Positions 1-5,294 of a DNA stretch of 5,294 nucleotides are shown here, piece after piece (the first letter of the stretch is position 1; every line of letters starts with the position of its first letter). This stretch comes from Planctomycetia bacterium (GTDB lineage Bacteria > Planctomycetota > Phycisphaerae > Phycisphaerales > SM1A02). A model generated the notes under the pieces. It was given only the letters and a program-made list of their open reading frames with translations. It had not been told where the DNA came from and did not search any database. The stretch lies in the NCBI GenBank assembly GCA_009936695.1, contig JAACEA010000414.1:1-5294 (forward strand). The letters run 5' to 3'. The position numbers were made by a program, and so were the translations under genes.

Positions 1-630
1 ACGATCCACTGCCAGACCGACCTCCGGGACGATGTCGAGTCGATTCTCGAACGACACGGCCTGGGCACGGTGTCGCGCATCTGGCTCGAGGACGCCTTCG
101 ACGAGATCGATCCGCCGTACCGGATGCGGGAGATCCTCGTGATGGAGGACGAGCATTCGCCGGATCTCGACGAACTGCTGCTGCAGCTGCGGGCGGACTG
201 GGGCCTCCAGCTCGACGTCGATCCGAGCTCGAACGTCGACGACGGCGGGCGAGAGCTCGGACACACGCTCTGGCACGCCATCGCGATGGCCGATCCGGCG
301 GAGCCGAAGTCCGGTGGCGCGTACATCTCGATCTGGGCGACCGCCCGGAGTCTCGACGAAGCCGAGGAACTGGTGGAGGCCGCGGTCGAGGGAAGCGGTG
401 ACTGGATCATGGCGGCGATGTACTCGATCGAACGGGTCGCTCATGATGAACGGCCGGACGAACTCGCCGAACTCTCGCCCCGTCACGGTCGGACCGAGGT
501 GCATTCGATCGTGATCGACGAGTGGGGTGAGGGCGAGGCCCCCGACGAACCGGGTGGCTCGGCCGGCCCGCGTGATTCCGGCGGCTCGGGCGATTCATGG
601 GGAACGCCCGGCGGTCGGCTTTCGAACTGA
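1..630 (+). CDS. Hypothetical acidic protein, 5' end outside window
   Basis: I do not recognise this protein. The frame is open from base 1 and reads TIHCQTDLRDDVESILERHG before the first candidate start (GTG at 70). That GTG has no convincing ribosome binding site, and the residues before it look like normal coding sequence, so the real start is probably upstream of the window. The visible part is 209 residues and very rich in Asp and Glu. A likely strand-helix-strand unit lies at about residues 107-146 (AYISIWA, then the helix SLDEAEELVEAAVEG, then WIMAAMYSIERV), which would suit a small alpha/beta fold of the ferredoxin-like kind; this is inference. From about residue 174 the protein becomes a Gly/Ser/Pro/Asp-rich tail that looks disordered. 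I see no signal peptide, membrane segment or cysteine cluster. It ends 46 bases before the cysteine-cluster gene, on the same strand, so co-transcription is possible. That it is coding is fairly sure; its function is unknown. Confidence 0.72.
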   Translation, partial: TIHCQTDLRDDVESILERHGLGTVSRIWLEDAFDEIDPPYRMREILVMEDEHSPDLDELLLQLRADWGLQLDVDPSSNVDDGGRELGHTLWHAIAMADPAEPKSGGAYISIWATARSLDEAEELVEAAVEGSGDWIMAAMYSIERVAHDERPDELAELSPRHGRTEVHSIVIDEWGEGEAPDEPGGSAGPRDSGGSGDSWGTPGGRLSN

Positions 631-658
631 AGGCGCGGCAGGGGTTCGAAGACCGCAC

Positions 659-666
659 GAGAGGAG
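659..666 (+). promoter_or_regulatory. Ribosome binding site for the first cysteine-cluster gene
   Basis: The purine-rich stretch GAGAGGAG ends 10 bases before ATG 677 and contains AGGAG, a good match to the Shine-Dalgarno core. It supports ATG 677 as the start rather than the longer reading from 527, which would run 104 bases into the preceding gene. Confidence 0.6.
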
Positions 667-676
667 TCGGCGACAC

Positions 677-1177
677 ATGGCCAGCGACGAATCGAACACG
701 ACGCGACGGCCCTCCGGCGGTACCGGTCCCTGGTACGAGGACGGTCTCCGATTCGAGTGCACCTGTTGCGGCAACTGCTGCACCGGCGGCGAGGGCGCCG
801 TCTGGTTCGACGACGACGAGGGCAGGGCCATGGCCGCGCATCTCGGCATGGACTACCCCGAGTTCCTCGTTCGCCACACCCGGGTGATCGACGGGCATCG
901 TTCGCTGAACGAGATCGACACCGAGCACGGCTACGACTGCGTCTTTCTTGATCGCGACACCGTTCCGGGGAAGGCGATCTGCGGACTCTACGAGGTCCGG
1001 CCGGTCCAATGCCGGACGTGGCCGTTCTGGCCGGAGGTCCTGCGGAACGAGCGGGCGTGGAACCGGATGAAGAAGAACACGCCGTGCCCCGGAATGGGGA
1101 ACGGCGAGCTCTTCACCGTGGAGTCGATCGTGGAGCGACTGGTCGAGCAGCGCGAGTCGGAAGGCAAGCCCTGGTGA
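677..1177 (+). CDS. YkgJ-type cysteine-cluster protein (putative metal/Fe-S binding)
   Basis: This is a 166-residue cytoplasmic protein of the YkgJ / CxxCxxCC family (Pfam PF03692), thought to bind zinc or an iron-sulfur cluster; no reaction is established for the family. The family signature is present: C28-x2-C31-x2-C34-C35 in the segment FECTCCGNCC, then C88 (YDCVFLD), C102 (ICGLYEVRP) and C112 in RPVQCRTWPFWP, followed by C137 in a TPCPG turn. The RPxxCRxxPFWP block is the most characteristic part. An additional cysteine, C30, sits inside the first cluster. Length is normal for a compact family member. The first 20 residues are polar and poorly conserved in appearance. I chose ATG 677 because it has a good ribosome binding site and clears the upstream gene; an in-frame reading back to 527 exists but overlaps that gene. 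The stop codon overlaps the GTG start of the next gene, so the two are probably translationally coupled. The family call is confident; the bound metal and the role are open. Confidence 0.9.
   Translation: MASDESNTTRRPSGGTGPWYEDGLRFECTCCGNCCTGGEGAVWFDDDEGRAMAAHLGMDYPEFLVRHTRVIDGHRSLNEIDTEHGYDCVFLDRDTVPGKAICGLYEVRPVQCRTWPFWPEVLRNERAWNRMKKNTPCPGMGNGELFTVESIVERLVEQRESEGKPW
1159..1164 (+). promoter_or_regulatory. Ribosome binding site within the preceding gene
   Basis: GGAAGG lies 9 bases before GTG 1174, inside the end of the upstream cysteine-cluster gene. It supports GTG 1174 as the start of the second gene and fits translational coupling through the GTGA overlap. Confidence 0.5.
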
Positions 1178-1677
1178 GTGCGGCGTCGTCCGAGACGGTG
1201 GAGGCCTGGTTCGCCGCGGGGGCCCGACCCGAGGTGGCGACGGCGATCGAGTCCGTGCACCTGGAGATCGCGGAGGCGATCCGGGAGGTCGGGCCGCTCT
1301 GCCTGGCCAGCGGCAACTGCTGCCGATTCGAAGCGCACGGGCACCGGCTCTATGCCAGCGGTCTCGAAGTCGCGCGGTGCGTGAAGATCTGCGAGGCGGA
1401 GGGCCGGGGGATCACGGTCGCCGATGTGGCGTCCTCGCTCGAACGCGGGAACTGCCCGTGGCAGGATGGTCGCCTCTGCACGGCGAGATCGGGACGGCCC
1501 TCGGGATGCCGGGTGTACTTCTGCGATCCGCGGGCGAACGACGTGGTCCCGATGCTCGCGGAACGGGCCCACGAGCGGATCCGCGCGATCCACGACGAGC
1601 ATGACGTTCCATACGTCTACGGTGAGTGGCGGATGATGCTGCAGGAGGTCCTGTCCGGGCGGGTCGACGCGGGCTGA
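1174..1677 (+). CDS. Second, diverged cysteine-cluster protein (YkgJ-like)
   Basis: This is a 167-residue protein with the layout of a cysteine-cluster (YkgJ-like, PF03692-related) protein and probably a bound metal or Fe-S centre; its function is unknown. The N-terminal cluster is C43-x5-C49-C50 (PLCLASGNCCRFEAHGHRLY), so it keeps the CC pair but not the full CxxCxxCC spacing. A second pair, C69-x3-C73, follows. The C-terminal half has CPWQDGRLC (C94, C102) and then RPSGCRVYFCDP (C112, C117), the equivalent of the RPxxCRxxPF block in the upstream protein. The tail (RIRAIHDEHDVPYVYGEWRMML) looks helical and matches my memory of planctomycete proteins of this type. I chose the GTG start because of the four-base overlap with the upstream stop, the GGAAGG before it, and the shadow-like character of the frame further upstream. 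It is the last gene on this strand before the convergent rpoC. Coding status and cysteine-cluster nature are confident; exact subfamily is less so. Confidence 0.85.
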   Translation: MSAASSETVEAWFAAGARPEVATAIESVHLEIAEAIREVGPLCLASGNCCRFEAHGHRLYASGLEVARCVKICEAEGRGITVADVASSLERGNCPWQDGRLCTARSGRPSGCRVYFCDPRANDVVPMLAERAHERIRAIHDEHDVPYVYGEWRMMLQEVLSGRVDAG

Positions 1678-1680
1678 AGC

Positions 1681-1698
1681 CCGGCGCCCCGGCGCCGG
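1681..1698 (+). terminator. GC-rich hairpin after the + strand genes, weak terminator candidate
   Basis: Bases 1681-1687 pair with 1692-1698 (CCGGCGC against GCGCCGG) around a four-base loop, starting three bases after the stop of the second cysteine-cluster gene. No T-run follows, so it is not a classic intrinsic terminator. It may protect the 3' end of the message, contribute to termination together with the stronger hairpin downstream, or be chance in GC-rich DNA. Confidence 0.3.
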
Positions 1699-1740
1699 TG
1701 GATCGCCGCGGTCATGTTCCGAATGCGACTTGAACGAGCG

Positions 1741-1769
1741 AAAAGCCCCCGGCCGAAAGGCCGGGGGCT
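1741..1769 (-). terminator. Intrinsic terminator of rpoC
   Basis: Bases 1744-1754 and 1759-1769 form a perfect 11-bp, almost all G-C stem (AGCCCCCGGCC against GGCCGGGGGCT) with a four-base loop. On the - strand the stem runs into TTTT (1744-1741), the arrangement of a Rho-independent terminator, and it starts 37 bases past the rpoC stop codon. On the + strand the loop is GAAA, a stable GNRA tetraloop, but the stem is followed by GGGTTCTC rather than a T-run. It could still stop or slow + strand transcription, though less well. The T-run is short. Confidence 0.75.
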
Positions 1770-1806
1770 GGGTTCTCGCTGGTGATTGGGAAGCCCGTCG
1801 CCGAGA

Positions 1807-4800
1807 TCAATCGGATTCGACGCCGGTCTCCTGGAGCTTCTCGGGCGTGATCACTTCGACGACCGCGTCTCGGCGTTCCGCACCGGCTCGCTCGGCTTCC
1901 AACGCCGCCTCCTGTCGCATCTGCATCTCGGCGGCCAGATCGACCTCCGGCTCGTCGACCAGACGCTTCACCCGCATCCTCGTGTACTCGGAGAAGCCGG
2001 TACCGGCGGGGATGAGATGGCCGAGGAGCACGTTCTCCTTGAGGCCGCGGAGCGTGTCGACCGCACCCTTGAGCGACGCTTCGGTGAGCACCTTGGTGGT
2101 CTCCTGGAAGCTCGCTCCCGAGAGGAACGACTCGGCCTGAAGCGATGCCTTGGTGATGCCGAGGAGAAGCGGTTGGGCCTTGACCGGCCGCGGCTTCTTG
2201 GTCTTGGCGATCGCCTTCTCGTCTTCCTTGGCCTTGTCGTTGGCGTCCTTGATCTCCGCCTTGGCGACCATGGCGCCGACCGGGAGGTCGGTGTCGCCCG
2301 GATCCTCGATCCGGAGCATGCCCGTGAGTCGGTTGTTCCACTCGCGGTGCTGCCACTTGTCGACCACGTCGTTGGGAAGCAGGTCGCTGTCGCCCGGATC
2401 GGTGATCTTCACCTTGCCGAGCATCTGGCGGAGGATGACCTCGATGTGCTTGTCGGAGATCGGCACGCCCTGGGCCCGGTAGACGTTCTGCACCTCGTCG
2501 AGCATGTAGAGGTGGAGTTCGTCCTCACCCTTGATCTTGAGGATGTCGGCGGGCACGAGCGGTCCGTCGGTCAGACGGTCGCCCGCGTCGACGCGGTCGC
2601 CGGTGTGGACGAGCAACGCCGTGCCCTGCGGGGCGTAGTGGGGGACCGGATCGAGATCGCCATCCGGGTGGATGAGGATCGCCATCTTGCCCTTCCGCTT
2701 GTCGGGATCGAGTTCGACCCGGCCGGAGATCTCCGCCATGACCGCGGGGTCCTTGGGGATCCGGGCCTCGAAGATCTCGGTGACTCGCGGAAGACCACCC
2801 ACGATGTCGGCGGAACGTCCGGCGCCCTTGGGCACTCGAGCGAGCATCCGACCGATCACGATCGCGTCGCCGTCCTCCACCTCGATGCGGGCGTTCGCCG
2901 GCAGGTGGTGGAAGTCGAGCGTGGACTCGCCCTTCTCGTCGACGATCTTGATCTGCGGGGTGCGATCGCCGGTGTGCGAGGTCACGATCTTCTCGACCTT
3001 GCCGGCCTTGGTCTTCTCGACCTTGTAGGACTGGTCCTCGACGAGGTTCTCGAACTGCACCACACCACCCTTTTCCGCGAGGATCGGGTTCATGTGGGGG
3101 TTCCATTCGACGATCGTCGACCCCTTCGAGACCTTGGTGCCGTTCTTGTGACGAAGCGTCGCGCCGTACGGGACCTTGAACTTGTCGATCTCGCGACCCT
3201 TGTCGTCCTCGAGATGGACCTCACCGTTTCGCTTGAGGGCGACGAACCTGGAGCTGCTGTCGTCCTCGGTGACCTCGACCTCGTTGCAGTCGACGATCTT
3301 GATGATGCCGCCCGCGGGTGCGGACCAGCTGGTCTCGACGAGGGATCGCGTCGCGGTACCGCCCGTGTGGAACGTACGCATCGTGAGCTGCGTGCCGGGC
3401 TCGCCGATCGACTGGGCCGCGATGATGCCGACCGCGAGACCCGCTTCCACCGGCTGGCCGGTGGAGAGGTCGCGACCGTAGCACGAGGCACAGACGCCAC
3501 GGGCGGTGAAGCAGGTGAGGGGGCTTCGGACGTGGACCGAAGGGATCCCGAGGTCGTCGATCCGCTTCGCGGCGACTTCGTCGATGATCTGGTCCTTCTT
3601 GACGATGAGGACGTCCATGATGGGATCGCGGATGTCCATCATGCTGGTCCGACCGATGATCTGGTCGGCGAGGGGGACGTCGACCTCTTCACCCTTGAAG
3701 ATCGCACGCTTGGCGATGCCCTGGTTGGTGCCGCAGTCGTCCTCGATGACCACCACCGACTGGGCGACGTCGCAGAGCTTCCGGGTGAGATACCCGGAGT
3801 CCGCCGTCTTCAGCGCGGTGTCGGCCAGTCCCTTTCGGGCGCCGTGGGTGGAGGAGAAGTACTCGAGCACGTTCAGGCCTTCACGGAAGTTGGCCCGGAT
3901 CGGCGTCTCGATGATCTCGCCGCTCGGCTTGGCCATCAGGCCTCGCATGCCGGCGAGCTGCTGCATCTGGCTGTTGTTGCCTCGCGCGCCCGAGTTCATG
4001 AAGAGATACACGGGGTTGAGGTAGCGATCGCCCTTGCCGTCGACGATCGACGTCTCCTCGTGGGTCACCGGGTCGCGACGATCCTCCTTGAGGGCGAAGA
4101 TCAGCTTCTCGGTGAGGTCCTTCCGGCACGTCGCCCAGACGTCGAGGAGCGCGTTGTGGCGTTCCCGTTCGGTGATCGCACCGCTCTGGTACTGCTTCTC
4201 GATCCGGTCCACGATCTTCTGGGCGTTGTCCAGAAGCTGCTTCTTCTCGGCGGGGATTCGAAGGTCATTGACGCCGAACGAGAGTCCGGAGGTGGTCGAA
4301 TGCTTGAAGCCGACCTCCTTCATCGCGTCGAGGAGGTCGATGGTCGCGGCCTTGCCGAGACGCTCGTAGGTCTCGTCGATGACGCGGGCACAGCCCTTCT
4401 TGCTGAGGAAGCAGTTGTAGAAGGGCATCCGCTCCCGCTCGGGCAGGATCTCGTTGAAGATGATCCGACCGACGGTGGTCCGCACCCGACGGTTGTCGGG
4501 CATCTTCTCGACTTCGCCCTTCTCGTCGTTCGCGATGTTCAGGAAGTCCTTGAGCCGGACCTGGATGTGCTCGTGGATGTCGATCTCGTCGAAGTCGAAG
4601 GCGAGCATCGCCTCCATCTCGTCCTTGAAGACCCGAAGATCCTCGGTCTTCCGGTTCGCCTCGTCGCCGTTCTCCTCGGTGAGGAAGGCCACGCCCATCA
4701 CGATGTCCTGCGAGGGACTCACGATCGGGTTGCCGTTCGCCGGACTGAAGACGTTGTGGAGCGAGAGCATGAGGACGTGGGCCTCGGCCTGCGCCTCGAG

Positions 4801-5294
4801 CGAAAGGGGAAGATGGACCGCCATCTGGTCGCCATCGAAGTCGGCGTTGTAGCCGGTGCAGACCAGCGGATGGATCTTGATCGCGTTGCCTTCCACCAGC
4901 ACCGGCTCGAAGGCCTGGATGCCCATGCGGTGAAGGGTGGGGGCGCGGTTCAGGAGCACCGGATGGTTGCGAATCACCTGCTCGAGGATGTCCCAGACCT
5001 CGGGATCCCGTCGTTCGAGCATCCGCTTGGCGCTCTTGATGGTGTCCGCGTATCCGTGCTGCTTGAGCTTCCGGATGATGAAGGGCTGGAAGAGTTCGAG
5101 GGCGATCTTCTTGGGGAGACCGCACTGCCAGAGCTTCAGTTCGGGACCGACCACGATCACGGATCGGGCGGAGTAGTCGACGCGCTTGCCGAGGAGGTTC
5201 TCGCGGAATCGACCCTGCTTGCCCTTGATCATGTCGGTGATCGACTTGAGCGGGCGGTTCGAGGAACCGAGGACCGGACGGCGGCATCGGCCGT
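1807..5294 (-). CDS. rpoC: DNA-directed RNA polymerase subunit beta' (N-terminus outside window)
   Basis: RpoC forms, with RpoB, the catalytic cleft of RNA polymerase. The frame is open to the right edge, giving 20 residues ([20 protein letters not shown]) before the first internal Met at 5232. By alignment from memory with E. coli beta' (1407 residues), about 310 N-terminal residues, including the first zinc site and clamp start, are missing. Numbering from that Met: [12 protein letters not shown] at 101-112; the Mg-binding NADFDGD at 129-135 with D131, D133 and D135; the bridge helix region [36 protein letters not shown] (written here in two parts, about 440-459 and 460-475); the second zinc site C500, C574, C581, C584; the trigger loop segment with MRTFHTGG at 618-625; an SI3-like insertion at about 629-806; [15 protein letters not shown]; and [27 protein letters not shown] near the end. 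All key residues are intact. Unusual points are a 32-residue tandem duplication at 942-1005, Trp at residue 35 where E. coli has His (LxLHQCGLPKK), and a charged helical-looking tail after 1085. Confidence 0.98.
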   Translation of the reverse strand, partial: GRCRRPVLGSSNRPLKSITDMIKGKQGRFRENLLGKRVDYSARSVIVVGPELKLWQCGLPKKIALELFQPFIIRKLKQHGYADTIKSAKRMLERRDPEVWDILEQVIRNHPVLLNRAPTLHRMGIQAFEPVLVEGNAIKIHPLVCTGYNADFDGDQMAVHLPLSLEAQAEAHVLMLSLHNVFSPANGNPIVSPSQDIVMGVAFLTEENGDEANRKTEDLRVFKDEMEAMLAFDFDEIDIHEHIQVRLKDFLNIANDEKGEVEKMPDNRRVRTTVGRIIFNEILPERERMPFYNCFLSKKGCARVIDETYERLGKAATIDLLDAMKEVGFKHSTTSGLSFGVNDLRIPAEKKQLLDNAQKIVDRIEKQYQSGAITERERHNALLDVWATCRKDLTEKLIFALKEDRRDPVTHEETSIVDGKGDRYLNPVYLFMNSGARGNNSQMQQLAGMRGLMAKPSGEIIETPIRANFREGLNVLEYFSSTHGARKGLADTALKTADSGYLTRKLCDVAQSVVVIEDDCGTNQGIAKRAIFKGEEVDVPLADQIIGRTSMMDIRDPIMDVLIVKKDQIIDEVAAKRIDDLGIPSVHVRSPLTCFTARGVCASCYGRDLSTGQPVEAGLAVGIIAAQSIGEPGTQLTMRTFHTGGTATRSLVETSWSAPAGGIIKIVDCNEVEVTEDDSSSRFVALKRNGEVHLEDDKGREIDKFKVPYGATLRHKNGTKVSKGSTIVEWNPHMNPILAEKGGVVQFENLVEDQSYKVEKTKAGKVEKIVTSHTGDRTPQIKIVDEKGESTLDFHHLPANARIEVEDGDAIVIGRMLARVPKGAGRSADIVGGLPRVTEIFEARIPKDPAVMAEISGRVELDPDKRKGKMAILIHPDGDLDPVPHYAPQGTALLVHTGDRVDAGDRLTDGPLVPADILKIKGEDELHLYMLDEVQNVYRAQGVPISDKHIEVILRQMLGKVKITDPGDSDLLPNDVVDKWQHREWNNRLTGMLRIEDPGDTDLPVGAMVAKAEIKDANDKAKEDEKAIAKTKKPRPVKAQPLLLGITKASLQAESFLSGASFQETTKVLTEASLKGAVDTLRGLKENVLLGHLIPAGTGFSEYTRMRVKRLVDEPEVDLAAEMQMRQEAALEAERAGAERRDAVVEVITPEKLQETGVESD
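2218..2409 (-). repeat. 32-codon tandem duplication inside rpoC
   Basis: Two adjacent 96-base units (2409-2314 and 2313-2218) encode [20 protein letters not shown] and onward, then [20 protein letters not shown] and onward. Lined up without gaps they share about 10 of 32 residues, strongest in the DPGD(S/T)DL block, with further conservative matches (WNNR against ANDK). At DNA level, 2381-2400 and 2285-2304 agree at 19 of 20 bases and are exactly 96 bases apart. The rest has diverged, so the duplication looks old, with the DPGD block kept by selection or convergence. Confidence 0.7.
2815..3348 (-). other. SI3-like (beta'i6) insertion in the RpoC trigger loop
   Basis: Between the two arms of the trigger loop ([12 protein letters not shown] and [18 protein letters not shown]) there are about 178 residues rich in beta strands and Lys/Glu, including [40 protein letters not shown] and [13 protein letters not shown]. 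They match the order of segments in the E. coli SI3 domain ([40 protein letters not shown]), which is built of sandwich-barrel hybrid motifs. Boundaries are approximate. Confidence 0.75.

Noticed and set aside
527..676. N-terminal extension of the first cysteine-cluster protein back to 527
   Set aside because: It would overlap the upstream gene by 104 bases, its translation (Arg/Ala/Pro-rich) looks non-coding, and ATG 677 has a good ribosome binding site.
407..1009. A 200-codon open frame on the - strand opposite the first two + strand genes
   Set aside because: It spans the end of one gene and most of the cysteine-cluster gene, has low-complexity Arg/Pro/Ala composition, and no recognisable motif; the + strand reading explains the bases better.
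1009..1173. N-terminal extension of the second cysteine-cluster protein back to ATG 1009
   Set aside because: This stretch lies wholly inside the conserved coding region of the preceding gene and reads as out-of-frame sequence; the GTG at 1174 with the four-base overlap is the simpler start.
2285..2400. The 20-base direct repeat as part of a mobile element, att site or CRISPR-like array
   Set aside because: Both copies lie in frame inside rpoC with a spacing that is an exact multiple of three and encode the same protein motif, so an internal gene duplication explains them.
4265..5287. A 340-codon open frame on the - strand, overlapping rpoC in another frame
   Set aside because: Its translation is Arg/Pro/Gly/Ala-rich with no family pattern, as expected when GC-rich coding sequence is read out of frame; rpoC in the same stretch has unmistakable conserved motifs.
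1807..5294. Possible frameshift or pseudogene in rpoC
   Set aside because: The frame is continuous with all catalytic and zinc-binding residues in order; the missing N-terminus is explained by the window edge.

Overview
This GC-rich window holds the 3' end of one gene, two complete small genes on the + strand, and most of rpoC on the - strand running in from the right edge. The two sides converge on a short intergenic gap with a strong hairpin. The RpoC sequence is of the type found in the Planctomycetota/PVC group (for example [17 protein letters not shown] near the right edge and [19 protein letters not shown] in the middle). Together with high GC and acidic proteins, this suggests a planctomycete, perhaps of the Phycisphaerae. 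That placement is inference from recalled family patterns, not from a search.

Left part (1-1677, + strand): a 5'-truncated acidic protein of unknown function is followed after 46 bases by a YkgJ-type cysteine-cluster protein. That gene overlaps by four bases (GTGA) a second, diverged cysteine-cluster protein. Spacing and the overlap point to one transcription unit, at least for the last two genes. Both cysteine proteins carry the residues expected of a bound metal or Fe-S centre, but the biochemical role of the family is not established.

Middle (1678-1806): a gap of 129 bases with no gene. It has a GC-rich hairpin just after the + strand genes and a perfect 11-bp stem with a four-base loop that reads as the intrinsic terminator of rpoC on the - strand.

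Right part (1807-5294, - strand): RpoC, the beta' subunit of RNA polymerase, lacking roughly its first 310 residues because the window ends. Active-site aspartates, bridge helix, the second zinc site, trigger loop, an SI3-like insertion and the C-terminal region are all present and in order. The most unusual thing in the window is a 32-residue tandem duplication near the C-terminal end of beta', still visible in the DNA as a 19/20 direct repeat exactly 96 bases apart. Otherwise the region looks like ordinary chromosomal housekeeping sequence. I see no mobile element, CRISPR array, RNA gene or defence system.
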